This document shows positions 1-8,767 of a stretch of DNA of 64,000 nt, one piece after another; positions within the stretch are counted from its first letter, which is position 1, and each line of letters begins with the position of its first letter. The notes under the pieces were generated by a model that had not been told where the DNA came from, ran no database searches, and saw nothing but the letters and a program-made list of their open reading frames with translations. A program made the translations under genes and the position numbers. Source of the DNA: Bog-756 sp963812885 (lineage in GTDB: Bacteria; Actinomycetota; Acidimicrobiia; Acidimicrobiales; RAAP-2); NCBI GenBank assembly GCA_963812885.1, contig CAWEWZ010000004.1, forward strand, positions 130,212 to 194,211, read 5' to 3'.

Positions 1-892
1 ACCTCGATGTCGCTGAGTTGGAAGGGCCGGGCCAGCGCGGTGCCCACCGGTTGGCCAGCAGTTCCGCCTGGGACGGCATCTCGAGGTCGTCGCAGAGGAT
101 GATGAACTCGTCCCCGGCCAGCCGGGCCAGCGTGTCGCCCGGCCGGAGGAGCCCGCCGATGCGGTCGGCCACCGCGATGAGCAGCTCGTCTCCGATCCGG
201 TGCCCGTGGGTGTCGTTGACCACCTTGAAGCGGTCGAGATCGGCGAACAGGATGGCCACCGTCTTCTTCGATCGCCGGGACCGGCGGATGGCGTGGTCGA
301 GGCGTTGGATGAGAAGGGCCCGGTTGGGCAGTCCGGTCAGCGAGTCGTGGAGGGAGTTCTCGAGCGCGACCTCGGACGACTGGGTGAGATCGGCTCGGGC
401 CTGTGCGTTCATGAGATAGGCGGTGGTCACGTCGGCCAGGGTCTGGGCGGCGGCCATCGCCTCCTGGGTGAGGGGCCCGGGGGTGGTGCAGTAGAGGTCG
501 AGCGCACCGAGCCGGCCGGTCTCCTGGCGGAGGGGAAAGGTGAACACGGCGACCAGGCCGGCGGCGCTGGCCCGCTCGGCGAACCTCGGGAAGGCGGTGT
601 CGCGGGCCAGGTCGGCGATGGCCACGGCCTCACCGGTCTCGTAGGCGGCCAGGCACGGCCCCTCCCACAGCTCGGTCTGGAGCTCCTCGAAGCACAGGGC
701 CGATTCGTCGGAGGCGGCGATGAAGTGCGGACTCGATCCCGGTGCGATCAGGGTCACCCCGGCGGCATCGATCGGGAGCACATCGACGATGGTGACGACC
801 AGGTGGTCGAGGATGGCCTGAATCGGGAAGTCCGTCGTCAGGGTCCGCGCGAAGTCTGCCAGCACAGTGGACAACCGTTGCTCGATCGCCAT
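1..892 (-). CDS. GAF-GGDEF diguanylate cyclase (C-terminus beyond left edge)
   Basis: Probably makes cyclic di-GMP from two GTP under control of an N-terminal sensory domain. Reading leftward from ATG at 892, residues about 15-165 look like a GAF domain (FEELQTELWEGPC, then a core ending VAVFTFPLRQ). A GGDEF domain follows, with FADLDRFKVVND and the active-site loop AGDEF at residues 259-263. An RPGD inhibitory-site motif sits five residues before the loop, so product inhibition is likely. The first loop residue is Ala instead of Gly, a common variant. The frame is open to base 1, so the end of the GGDEF domain and any further domain are missing. No membrane segment is visible, suggesting a cytoplasmic enzyme. 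Confidence 0.85.
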   Translation of the reverse strand, partial: MAIEQRLSTVLADFARTLTTDFPIQAILDHLVVTIVDVLPIDAAGVTLIAPGSSPHFIAASDESALCFEELQTELWEGPCLAAYETGEAVAIADLARDTAFPRFAERASAAGLVAVFTFPLRQETGRLGALDLYCTTPGPLTQEAMAAAQTLADVTTAYLMNAQARADLTQSSEVALENSLHDSLTGLPNRALLIQRLDHAIRRSRRSKKTVAILFADLDRFKVVNDTHGHRIGDELLIAVADRIGGLLRPGDTLARLAGDEFIILCDDLEMPSQAELLANRWAPRWPGPSNSATSR

Positions 893-998
893 AGATACCA
901 CCTGTCGACCAACAGGAGGTGTCCGCGGGGTCTGGGCGGGCAACTCGCCAAGTCGCCCGCTTTGCTACTGCGTGCGACCAGAGAAGGTTACCCCGTAG

Positions 999-1571
999 TC
1001 ACTCCTGCGCCGGTGGATGACCCGGGCCCTGCAAGGCGGCGAAGGCGCCGGCTCCGGCCTGCCAGGTCCGCTCGAGATCGGATCCGGGCACGAACCGGCC
1101 GTCGAGCTCGAGGATCATCGTGCCGTGGGCGAAGGCCCACAGCGCCTGGGCCAGATAGGGCTCACCGGTGGCCAGGAAGAAGGGCTCGCCCGCCCAGTCC
1201 TCGAGCCCGGCCAGCAGCGAGCCGCGGGGGAAGGACGACGAGGTGGTCAGCCGATAGAGATTGGGATGGGTGACGGCCACCGACCGGTACGCGGCCAGCA
1301 GCGACACGATGGGCCCGTCCGGACCCGGGTCGGCGACGGCCCGGTGCAGCGCGTCCCCGGTCTCGAACAGGCCGGCTTCGACCAGGCCGACCTCGAGGGC
1401 GTCCTTGCCGTCGAAGTGCTTGTAGATGGACGGCGCCCGTATGCCGACCGTGTCGGCGAGTCGCCGCATGGTCAGCGCTTCGTACCCCTCCGCCTCCAGC
1501 AACTGGTGGGCGGCGGCGATCAGCTCGATCGCCCTCGGTGAGCGGGCCTGCGGCGTCGGCCGGGCGGACAT
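999..1571 (-). CDS. TetR-family transcriptional regulator
   Basis: A 190-residue one-component repressor. The N-terminal helix-turn-helix lies at about residues 34-53 (MRRLADTVGIRAPSIYKHF), followed by an all-helical ligand domain with the WAFAHGTMILEL pattern typical of a TetR C-terminal domain. The open frame extends upstream to 1808, but that part is only a shadow of the reductase gene. I chose ATG 1571 because it lies one base after the reductase stop. The two genes form a two-gene operon, and a double palindrome before the reductase (2070-2107) is the likely operator. The ligand is unknown. Confidence 0.85.
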   Translation of the reverse strand: MSARPTPQARSPRAIELIAAAHQLLEAEGYEALTMRRLADTVGIRAPSIYKHFDGKDALEVGLVEAGLFETGDALHRAVADPGPDGPIVSLLAAYRSVAVTHPNLYRLTTSSSFPRGSLLAGLEDWAGEPFFLATGEPYLAQALWAFAHGTMILELDGRFVPGSDLERTWQAGAGAFAALQGPGHPPAQE

Positions 1572-1572
1572 C

Positions 1573-2034
1573 TCAGTCGGTCCCCTCCGAGAGCAGGAAG
1601 ACGGGATGGTCGGGGGCGATCCGGCGGACGTCCTCGTCGTCCGAGTCGGCCGTAACCCCGTCGAAGAAGACGCCCACCTCCATCTTCCACCTGCGGAGGT
1701 AGGCCCGCAGGATCGGCGGCTTCTCGGCGTCGGGCAGCTCGTGGGCCACCCGCTCGTCCCGTCGGCGGCCGAGGATGAGGGCCAGGCGGCCGTTGTCGGC
1801 CCGGACATTCCTGACCCACTGGCCTTCGCCCCGCGGTGACACCAGGTACTGGCGCCCGTCGACCTCGAGGAGGTTCACCGGGGTCCGTCTCGGTGTCCCG
1901 CTCTTGCGTCCCCGGACCTCCAGGATCCGGCTTCCCCAGATGCTGATCCCGGCCCGCATGGCCAGGATCACGAACGGGTTCATCAGCTTCCTGGTCAGCG
2001 TCCCCGGCTCCCGGTAGTGCACACCCTCGGCCAT
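1573..2034 (-). CDS. Deazaflavin (F420)-dependent nitroreductase-family protein (Ddn/DUF385-like)
   Basis: A 153-residue protein of the small split-barrel flavin/deazaflavin reductase family. Visible family features are the N-terminal helix with MNPFVILAMR, the strand pair ILEVRGRKSGTPRRTPVNLLEVDG, and YLVSPRGEGQWVRNVRA, which binds the deazaflavin in characterised Ddn-like enzymes. These proteins reduce diverse unsaturated or nitro substrates with F420H2. The actual substrate cannot be read from sequence. It is the first gene of an operon with the TetR regulator. Its promoter region carries two tandem palindromes, so it is probably the TetR target. Confidence 0.8.
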   Translation of the reverse strand: MAEGVHYREPGTLTRKLMNPFVILAMRAGISIWGSRILEVRGRKSGTPRRTPVNLLEVDGRQYLVSPRGEGQWVRNVRADNGRLALILGRRRDERVAHELPDAEKPPILRAYLRRWKMEVGVFFDGVTADSDDEDVRRIAPDHPVFLLSEGTD

Positions 2035-2069
2035 GTCGGCCTCCTCTCCTCGCCGCCCCGGTGGGGCGG

Positions 2070-2107
2070 GCTAACTATGTTAGCTATTGTGGCTTACAAC
2101 GTTAGCC
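2070..2107. promoter_or_regulatory. Tandem palindromes, probable TetR operator
   Basis: Two dyads with the same half-site: GCTAAC-TAT-GTTAGC at 2070-2084 (perfect) and GGCTTAC-AAC-GTTAGCC at 2091-2107 (one mismatch). Their centres are 22 bp apart, two helical turns, so two dimers could bind one face of the DNA. They lie 36 bp upstream of the reductase-tetR operon and also in front of the divergent SDR gene. Assignment to the TetR regulator is inference. Confidence 0.6.
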
Positions 2108-2238
2108 TTGTCAACCCCCGGCGGACCCGGTGTGATCGGGCGGGGGCCGCTCGTGGATGCTCCCCGGGCCCCGACTGCCCCTCGCTCCCATCGGCGTCGG
2201 CTACGTTCCGGGGAGCCTCAGCCCGTCAGGGGACGGGA

Positions 2239-2283
2239 ACGACACTTCGACCAACGACACCTCGACCGACGACACCTCGACCA
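2239..2283 (+). repeat. Three tandem copies of a 15-bp unit
   Basis: The unit ACGACACYTCGACCR occurs at 2239, 2254 and 2269, directly upstream of the SDR ribosome-binding site (AAGGAG, 2283-2288). It is in the 5' leader and has no known role. Confidence 0.6.
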
Positions 2284-2293
2284 AGGAGAACCC

Positions 2294-3058
2294 ATGGAGT
2301 GGAGCCAGCGATCAGCCATCGTCACCGGTGGAGCGGGCGGGCTCGGGGCCGCCACGGTCCGGCGGCTGAGCGCGCTCGGCCTCCGGGTGGTCATCTTCGA
2401 CCGGGCCCTCGAGGCCGGGACGGCTCTGGCCGGGGAGCTCGGTACCGGCACGGCGGTCGGCGGGGACGTGAACAGCGACGCCGACGTCAGCGCGGCCATC
2501 GAGGCGGCGTCCGAGCTGGCCCCACTGGCCGTCGTCGTCAACGTAGCCGGGGGTGGAATGGGAGGTCGCACGCTGTCGAGGGACAACGAGCCGCTCGACA
2601 TCGAGAAGTTCCGGGCCACCATCGAGCTCAACACGGTGGGCACCTTCAACGTGACGAGACTGAGCGCGGCCCGCATGGCCACCGTCGATCCCGACGAGTT
2701 CGGCCAACGTGGAGTCGTCGTCAACACCGCCTCGATCGCCGGCTACGAGGGACAGACCGGACAGGTGGCCTACGGCGCGTCCAAGGCCGCGGTCCTCGGG
2801 ATGAGCCTGCCGCTGGCCCGGGATCTGGCGCCGGTCGGCATCCGGGTGTGTGCCATCGCCCCGGGCACCATGGGCACCCCGCTGATGCAGAGCGCACCCG
2901 AGGAGCTGAAGGCCAAGCTGGTGGAGAACATCGTCTTCCCGAGACGGATGGGTGAGCCCGACGAGTTCGCCATGCTGGTCGAGAGCATCGTGGTGAACCC
3001 CTACCTCAACGGCGAGAACATCCGCCTGGACGGCGCCCTCCGCTTTCCCCCCAAGTAG
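2294..3058 (+). CDS. Short-chain dehydrogenase, HSD10/3-hydroxyacyl-CoA dehydrogenase-like
   Basis: A 254-residue NAD(P)-dependent oxidoreductase. The Rossmann nucleotide loop TGGAGGLG is at residues 11-18, NVAG at 83-86, and the catalytic Ser-Tyr-Lys triad is S147, Y160, K164 (VAYGASK). The segment with GTFNVTRL and the loop after NVAG resemble type-II 3-hydroxyacyl-CoA dehydrogenases, so beta-oxidation of an acyl- or steroid-CoA is a reasonable guess. The start at ATG 2294 is set by AAGGAG six bases upstream; the frame runs further up but lacks SDR sequence. It faces away from the reductase-tetR operon and lies next to CoA-transferase and amidohydrolase genes. Confidence 0.85.
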   Translation: MEWSQRSAIVTGGAGGLGAATVRRLSALGLRVVIFDRALEAGTALAGELGTGTAVGGDVNSDADVSAAIEAASELAPLAVVVNVAGGGMGGRTLSRDNEPLDIEKFRATIELNTVGTFNVTRLSAARMATVDPDEFGQRGVVVNTASIAGYEGQTGQVAYGASKAAVLGMSLPLARDLAPVGIRVCAIAPGTMGTPLMQSAPEELKAKLVENIVFPRRMGEPDEFAMLVESIVVNPYLNGENIRLDGALRFPPK

Positions 3059-3092
3059 CGTCGCCGCTCCGCCGTCCCCTGATCGGGGCGCC

Positions 3093-4310
3093 TCAGAGAA
3101 TGGCGCCGGACTCCTTGTGGGCGATGATCTGGTCCCAGTCGAGCCCGAGCTCGAGGAGGATCTCCTCGGTGTGCTGGCCGTGCTCGGGAGCCGAGGTCAG
3201 CTGGTCGGGCGTCTCGTCCATCTGGACCGGGTTGACCACCAGGTCGAAGTTGTTCCCGTCGGCCCGCTCCACCGTGGACAGGTAGCCGTTGGCGCCGACC
3301 ATGGGGTCGTCGACCAGCTCGCTCGGCATCTGGCCCGGGGACCAGACCCCTGACAGCGTGGCCAGCGCCTCCTTCCATTCGGTGTACGTCTTCGAGGCGA
3401 AGACCTCGTCGATGATGGCGACGCACTCCTTGCTGTTGGTGTAGCGGGCGGCTCCGTCGGCGAAGCGCGGATCCTCGATCAGGTCGGGACGTCCGATGTG
3501 GTTGCAGAAGTCGGGCCAGAACCGGTCGGACTGGAGCATCATCAGCGTGATGAACCGGCCGTCGCTGGTCCGGTAGTTGCCGACCAGTGGGTTCGGGGAC
3601 GTGCTGCGGTCGAACTTGGGCATCGGGTCCCCGCCGTAGAGCCCGGAGGCCACGATGTCGGGGGAGAGCATCCACATGGCCAGGCCGAGCAGCGACACGT
3701 CGATGACCGGGGCCACCCCGGTGGTGGCCCGCTGCAGGAGGCCGGCGGCGATCCCGCCGGCGATGGACATGCCCCCGGCCAGGTCGCCGAAGGCCGGTCT
3801 CCCGCCGATGGGATAGTCGCTGTCGGCCGGGGTGAGGGCGTTGGCCACCCCGCCGCGACCCCAGTAGGAGCAGCCGTCGTACCCGCCCTTCTCACGGTCG
3901 GGGCCGAGCGGGCCCTGGCCCGAGCCCCGGGCGTACACGATGCCCGGGTTGACCGCCCGGATGTGCTCGACGTCGATCTTCAGCCGCTGCCGCACCGCCG
4001 GGAGGAAGCTGGTGAGGAAGACATCGGACGACTCGGCCAGCTTGTAGAGGAGGTCACGGCCACCGTCGGTGCTGATGTCGATGCCGATGCTCCGCTTGCC
4101 CCGATTGGGCTGCTCGATGATGTAGTTGACCGCCCCTTCGCCACCGGGGATGAGCCCCATCGACACCAGTCCCCGCTGCGGGTCGCCCATCTGCGGGTGC
4201 TCGACCTTGATGACGTCGGCCCCCCAGTCGGCCAGGACGGCACCGGCGGCCGGGACGAACGTCCAGGCGGCGACTTCGAGAACGCGGAAACCAGCGAGTG
4301 CATCGGCCAT
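3093..4310 (-). CDS. CaiB/BaiF-family CoA-transferase
   Basis: A 405-residue family III CoA-transferase that moves CoA between a donor thioester and a carboxylic acid. The N-terminal Rossmann half starts with LAGFRVLEVA, AGAVLADWGADVIKVEHP and the NRGKRSIGIDIS stretch. The catalytic aspartate is probably D145 in KGGYDGCSYW, where the enzyme forms its aspartyl-CoA intermediate. Length matches the family. It ends the leftward operon after the amidohydrolase and a second, permuted CoA-transferase, suggesting activation of a xenobiotic or steroid-like acid. The substrate is unknown. Confidence 0.85.
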   Translation of the reverse strand: MADALAGFRVLEVAAWTFVPAAGAVLADWGADVIKVEHPQMGDPQRGLVSMGLIPGGEGAVNYIIEQPNRGKRSIGIDISTDGGRDLLYKLAESSDVFLTSFLPAVRQRLKIDVEHIRAVNPGIVYARGSGQGPLGPDREKGGYDGCSYWGRGGVANALTPADSDYPIGGRPAFGDLAGGMSIAGGIAAGLLQRATTGVAPVIDVSLLGLAMWMLSPDIVASGLYGGDPMPKFDRSTSPNPLVGNYRTSDGRFITLMMLQSDRFWPDFCNHIGRPDLIEDPRFADGAARYTNSKECVAIIDEVFASKTYTEWKEALATLSGVWSPGQMPSELVDDPMVGANGYLSTVERADGNNFDLVVNPVQMDETPDQLTSAPEHGQHTEEILLELGLDWDQIIAHKESGAIL

Positions 4311-4393
4311 GGGAGGTCTTCCTTGATCAGTGACTGGTGGATGCCAGGAACGGCGGGGTGGAGCGGAGAACCGAGGTGGAGCGGCGGCCCCCG

Positions 4394-5674
4394 TTACTTC
4401 TTGGCCATGCCGAGGAGGTCGACCGACTTGGTACCACTCTTGGCGATGCTGTCCCGCAACTGCGAGTGGATGGACACGTCATGTCCCACCGCCTGCTGGC
4501 GCAGCGCGCCGACCGTGCAATTCGCCTTCCCCCCGAGCTCGGTGAAGGGGTCGTAGTGAAAGTGGCGCATGGCGTTCAGATGGGTGATGCGATCGATGTC
4601 GTGATCGGAGACCCCGTCCAGGCTCTTGGACAGCGTCTCGGGCGCGGTCGGCCAGGTCGAGTCGGAGTGGGGGTAGTCGCACTCCCACATCACGTTGTCC
4701 ATGTCGAGGTAGTCGCGACTGATCACACCGAAGTGGTCGTCGATGAAGCAGGTGAGCACGTGCTGGTTGAACACCTGGCTCGGGAGCTGGTCGCCGAAGT
4801 CCTGCCCCGTCCAGGCATGGTGGCGGTCGTAGTTGTAGTCGACGCGCTCGAGGAAGTACGGGATCCAGCCGATGCCGCCCTCCGACAGCGCCACCTTGAG
4901 GTCGGGGAATTTGCGGAGCACCGGCGACCACACCAGGTCGGCCGCGGCCTGCACGATGTTCATCGGGGTCAGGGTGATCAGGCAGTCGATCGGAGCATCG
5001 GGCGAGGTGATCACGATGTCCGAGGACGAACCGATGTGCATGCAGACCACGACGGCCTCGTCGCTGCACGCCTTCCAGAACGGATCCCAGTAGTCCGAGT
5101 GGATGCTGGGCCAACCGAGCTTGGACGGGTTCTCCGAGAAGGTGACGGCGTGGGCGCCCTTGGCCGCGGTCCGCCGGACCTCGCCGGCCAGCACCTCGGG
5201 ATCCCAGATGGCGGGGAGGGGACAGGGGATGAAACGCCCCTTGTGGGTGCCGCACCACTCGTCGATGTGCCAGTCGTTGTAGGCCCGGATCATGGCCAGG
5301 GCGACATCCTTGTCCTCGGTCCGGGCGAAGAGCTGGCCACAGAACTGGGGGAACGACGGGAAGCAGAGCGAACCCAACACGCCGTTGGCGTCCATGTCCT
5401 TCACCCGCTCGTCGACGTCGTAGCAGCCGGGCCGCAGCTGGTCGAACGAGGTGGGCTCGAGTCCGTACTCCTCGCGGGGGCGGCCGGCCACGGCGTTCAG
5501 GGCCACATTGGGCAGCACCTGGCCCTCGTACAGCCAGGCGTTGGTCCCGTCGTCGTTGGTGATGAACTTGGGGGCCAGGTCCACATACTTGGCCGGAAGT
5601 CGGCCGGAGAAGAGGTTTGGCGGCTCGACGACATGGTCGTCCACGCTGACCATGACCATCTCGGATATATCCAT
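4394..5674 (-). CDS. Amidohydrolase family 2 (TIM-barrel metal-dependent hydrolase/decarboxylase)
   Basis: A 426-residue member of the amidohydrolase_2 group, which includes ACMS-type decarboxylases and hydrolases. The N-terminal metal site appears as SVDDHVVEPP (D12-D13-H14), a variant of the usual HxH. Further ligand-like residues are the His in VVVCMHIGSSSD and the Asp in WECDYPHSDS, the strand-8 acid. It sits between two CoA-transferase genes on the same strand, 16 bp downstream of the permuted one, and is probably co-transcribed. A role in degrading an aromatic or cyclic acid is inferred from context only. Confidence 0.8.
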   Translation of the reverse strand: MDISEMVMVSVDDHVVEPPNLFSGRLPAKYVDLAPKFITNDDGTNAWLYEGQVLPNVALNAVAGRPREEYGLEPTSFDQLRPGCYDVDERVKDMDANGVLGSLCFPSFPQFCGQLFARTEDKDVALAMIRAYNDWHIDEWCGTHKGRFIPCPLPAIWDPEVLAGEVRRTAAKGAHAVTFSENPSKLGWPSIHSDYWDPFWKACSDEAVVVCMHIGSSSDIVITSPDAPIDCLITLTPMNIVQAAADLVWSPVLRKFPDLKVALSEGGIGWIPYFLERVDYNYDRHHAWTGQDFGDQLPSQVFNQHVLTCFIDDHFGVISRDYLDMDNVMWECDYPHSDSTWPTAPETLSKSLDGVSDHDIDRITHLNAMRHFHYDPFTELGGKANCTVGALRQQAVGHDVSIHSQLRDSIAKSGTKSVDLLGMAKK

Positions 5675-5690
5675 GGTGAAATCCCCCTTT

Positions 5691-7049
5691 TCAGTCTCCT
5701 GTACGAAGAGTACCGAAGGATGCGGCCCTCCGTGAACCCGGGCCTCCGGGGCCGGGGGTCGCGGAGCCCGGGGTGTGGGTCATTCCGAGCTCGGCCAACA
5801 CCCGGGCCGTGTCCTGACCGAGGGCGGAAACCGAGGAGGCCGGAGGGGGGGTGACCGGCCCCGGGGGGGCGGCGTGCAGGCCCTCGACGGGAAGGACCGG
5901 ACCGGTCATCCCGGCGGCGATGTCGGCCATGGACGCCTCGACGACCCAGGCCCCGTCGCTCTCGAGGGCGGCCAGCACGGCGGCCGTGCCGGCCAGGCCG
6001 GTCAGCGGGTCGGCCACGGCATCACCACAGAAACAGGGCGTGGTCCCCTCCCAGCCCACCAGGCCCCCGGCCACGGCGGCGTCGTCGCCGAACGCCACCC
6101 GGCCCGATGACGACCCCTCGCCCCCGTACCCGGAGATCATCAGCCACACCCGGGGTCGACCCCCGCGGACCAGGGCCTCCACGTCGAGACCGAGCTGGTC
6201 GAGGGCCCGGGGCCTCGAGGCGGAGATCACCACGTCGGCCCGGGAGACGATGCCGGCCAGCAGCCGCCTGTGGTCGGCATCTCCGAAGTCGAGGGCCACC
6301 GACGCCTTGCCCGCGTTCATCGCCGCGTAGAACCCCGGATCGCCTCCCCGGGCACCGTCGACGCGGGAGATCGACTCGATCTTGATGACCCGGGCTCCGG
6401 CCCGGGCCAGCAATCTGCCCACCAGCGGCCCGGCCCACAGGGCGGACAGATCGGCCACCACCAGTCCGGGCAGGGACCCCACCGGTGGGGCCGGCCGGAT
6501 GCGCCTCGAGCTGATCCCGGGGGAGGTGCCGGGGAGACCCGTGGTCCTCGTCGTATCCGCGGCCGGCGGCCGGCGCTCCCCCAGGACGGCCAAGGGAAGG
6601 CCGAGGACCTCGGCCCGGGCCCGCAGCTCGGCGCCCTCGAGCCCGGACACGCCGGCGTCGAGCACGGACCAGGCACCGTCGGCTACCGCGCCCGCCCGTT
6701 CGAGGAGCGCCGGCACCAGCTCCCAGTCGGTCGGGCGGGCCATGGTGGCGGCGATCCAGCCGTCGGCCGACCGCAGAAGGCGGGAGGACCCGCCGCAGCT
6801 GATCTGGCCGCGCCGGTGGTGGCCGGCGATGGCGGCCCGCTCGACCATCAGGGCGAGGGGATCCACCCTCACCGGCCGGCCCAGACGTCCCGAACGCCGG
6901 GCGATGTCGGCGGCCAGGTGCCGGCCGCCCCGGACGAGGGCCTCCGGTCCGCCCAGCGCCGACCCCTCGGATCGTCCGGTCAGGTACATCATCCCCGACC
7001 CGGCCCATGCCCTCGACCGGTCGGTCGAAGCGTCGAATCCGTCAGCCAC
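5691..7049 (-). CDS. CaiB/BaiF-like CoA-transferase with permuted domain order
   Basis: A 452-residue protein whose second half, not its first, carries the CaiB opening motifs: VVADLSALWAGP, RAGARVIKIES and NAGKASVALDF. The first ~200 residues contain ADGWIAATMARP and the LGLPLAVLGE stretch, which in ordinary CaiB proteins comes after the Rossmann half. The order therefore looks circularly permuted, an arrangement I recognise from actinobacterial CoA-transferases. GTG 7049 is chosen because AAAGGAAA precedes it by six bases; the frame further upstream is a shadow of the divergent hydratase gene. The catalytic Asp may lie in the RVAFGDDAAVAGG segment. It starts the leftward operon. Confidence 0.75.
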   Translation of the reverse strand: MADGFDASTDRSRAWAGSGMMYLTGRSEGSALGGPEALVRGGRHLAADIARRSGRLGRPVRVDPLALMVERAAIAGHHRRGQISCGGSSRLLRSADGWIAATMARPTDWELVPALLERAGAVADGAWSVLDAGVSGLEGAELRARAEVLGLPLAVLGERRPPAADTTRTTGLPGTSPGISSRRIRPAPPVGSLPGLVVADLSALWAGPLVGRLLARAGARVIKIESISRVDGARGGDPGFYAAMNAGKASVALDFGDADHRRLLAGIVSRADVVISASRPRALDQLGLDVEALVRGGRPRVWLMISGYGGEGSSSGRVAFGDDAAVAGGLVGWEGTTPCFCGDAVADPLTGLAGTAAVLAALESDGAWVVEASMADIAAGMTGPVLPVEGLHAAPPGPVTPPPASSVSALGQDTARVLAELGMTHTPGSATPGPGGPGSRRAASFGTLRTGD

Positions 7050-7125
7050 CCGCGGTTTCCTTTGGTCGTCGGCCCCAGTATGCCCGAGGCGGGGACCCCA
7101 CCATCGGCTCGGTACCATCGTCGAA

Positions 7126-8118
7126 ATGGACCCCGTGCGGCTTTCCGGCCCCGCTTTTGCCGATTCCGTGGAGAACGGTGGGGTGTACGGGCTGGTGATC
7201 GACTCGGGGCCGTCGGCCCTGGTGGTCGAAGGCGACGACCTGCCCGACGGGCTGTCCGGGCGCTCGATGGAGCGCCTCCAGACCCTGGCCGCCGTGGTGG
7301 TGGCCGTGGTCAGCGATCCGGGGCTCCGACGCCCCGACTGGGCCGACGTGGTAGTGGGACGGGACGACGCCGTGCTGGGAGCGGTGCTGGCCACGGTGGC
7401 CGACAACCCCCTGGCCTCCACCACCCTGGCCGTCCTGCTCCGGACCGGCCCCCACCGTTCGGTTCCCGAAGGGTTGGTGGCCGAATCGGCGGCCTACGGG
7501 CTCCTCCAGGGCGGGCCGGAGTTCGCCCGCTGGCGCGCCGGGCGTCCGGCCCGGGCGCGGCCGGAGCCGGCCGGCATCCCGGTCCGTGTCTTCCGACAGG
7601 ACCAGGTGCTCTCGATCACCCTCGATCGCCCGCACGTGCTCAACGCCTTCGACGCCGCCATGCGCGACCACCTGGTGGCCGCCCTGGAGGTGGCGGCGGC
7701 CGACCCGTCGGTGACGACGGTGATCATCGGAGGTAACGGCGGGTCCTTCTGTAGCGGCGGCGATCTGGACGAGTTCGGCTCACGTCCCGATCCGGTGACC
7801 GCCCACCTGGTGCGCCTCCAACGCAGTGCCGGTCGGGCCCTGGCCGAGGTGGCCGACCGGACCACGGTCCACATCCACGGTTCGACCGTGGGCTCGGGTA
7901 TCGAGTTGGCGGCGTTCGCCCATCGGGTGGTGGCCCGGAGTGACACCCGGATCGCCCTCCCCGAGGTGCGACTCGGCCTGGTCCCCGGCGCCGGGGGGAC
8001 GGTCAGCCTGCCCCGGCGCATCGGGCGCCACGCCACCATGCTTCTGGCTGTCGGTCTGCAGTCGGTCGACGCCCGCACCGCGCTGGCCTGGGGCCTGGTC
8101 GATGAAGTCGACGAGTGA
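7126..8118 (+). CDS. Enoyl-CoA hydratase/isomerase family protein with N-terminal extension
   Basis: A 330-residue protein whose C-terminal ~190 residues are a crotonase fold: VLSITLDRPHVLNAF, the oxyanion-hole strand GGNGGSFCSGGDLDEFG, then GSTVGSGIELAAFAHRVVA and the LPEVRLGLVPGAGGTVSLPRRIG segment with the usual catalytic-acid region. About 140 N-terminal residues have no recognised domain and are rich in Ala and Val. It diverges from the permuted CoA-transferase, leaving a 76-bp shared promoter region. Hydration of a CoA ester made by the neighbouring transferases is plausible. Confidence 0.8.
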   Translation: MDPVRLSGPAFADSVENGGVYGLVIDSGPSALVVEGDDLPDGLSGRSMERLQTLAAVVVAVVSDPGLRRPDWADVVVGRDDAVLGAVLATVADNPLASTTLAVLLRTGPHRSVPEGLVAESAAYGLLQGGPEFARWRAGRPARARPEPAGIPVRVFRQDQVLSITLDRPHVLNAFDAAMRDHLVAALEVAAADPSVTTVIIGGNGGSFCSGGDLDEFGSRPDPVTAHLVRLQRSAGRALAEVADRTTVHIHGSTVGSGIELAAFAHRVVARSDTRIALPEVRLGLVPGAGGTVSLPRRIGRHATMLLAVGLQSVDARTALAWGLVDEVDE

Positions 8119-8251
8119 ATCCGGCCCGGGCGGCCCGGGCAGCCCTCTGGCGCTCCGGGGCCGAACGCCGAAATCAGTGTGGTCTCGGTAGCCATCGTGT
8201 GATGATCTAGTGGCCGCATGACCGTCCCACCGAGAACTGGAGCCCTCTGAA

Positions 8252-8767
8252 ATGGCCAACGTCCATGCCCTCGACCTCGCGCTACTGGTGTTCCGGGTGG
8301 CCATCGGGGCCGTGTTCATCGCCCACGGGGTCAATCACATCATCGGCGGCGGCAAGATCGCCGGTACCGGCCGCTGGTTCGAGAGCCTCGGCATGAAGCC
8401 GGGATGGTTTCACGCCTGGACGGCGAGCATCACCGAGATCGGGGCCGGCGCCCTCCTCGTGCTCGGGCTTCTCACCCCGTTCGGCGGGGCCGGGGTGGTC
8501 GGGGTCATGGTCGTGGCCTGGGTCACCAACCACCTCAAGAACGGATTCTTCATCTTCCGGCCCGGGGAGGGCTGGGAGTACGTGATGGTGCTGACCATGT
8601 CCGGGTTCCTCCTGGCCACGGTGGGACCGGGGGAATGGAGCATCGACAACGCCGCCGGGTTGACCTCGCTGTGGGGGTGGACCGGCCTGTGGATCGCCAT
8701 CATCGGAGGGCTGGGCGGGGGCGGCCTCCTCCTGGCCACGTTCTGGCGACCGGGACCGACGTCGTGA
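8252..8767 (+). CDS. DoxX-family membrane protein
   Basis: 171 residues with four hydrophobic segments (LALLVFRVAIGAVFIAHG near the N-terminus, then about residues 58-75, 80-100 and 140-165). The AHGVNHIIGGG and GAGALLVLGLLTPF patterns are typical of DoxX/DUF1634-like proteins. These act in the membrane, sometimes as subunits or partners of quinone-linked oxidases. It overlaps the following P450 gene by four bases (GTGA), so both are co-translated. The partner is not known. Confidence 0.8.
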   Translation: MANVHALDLALLVFRVAIGAVFIAHGVNHIIGGGKIAGTGRWFESLGMKPGWFHAWTASITEIGAGALLVLGLLTPFGGAGVVGVMVVAWVTNHLKNGFFIFRPGEGWEYVMVLTMSGFLLATVGPGEWSIDNAAGLTSLWGWTGLWIAIIGGLGGGGLLLATFWRPGPTS

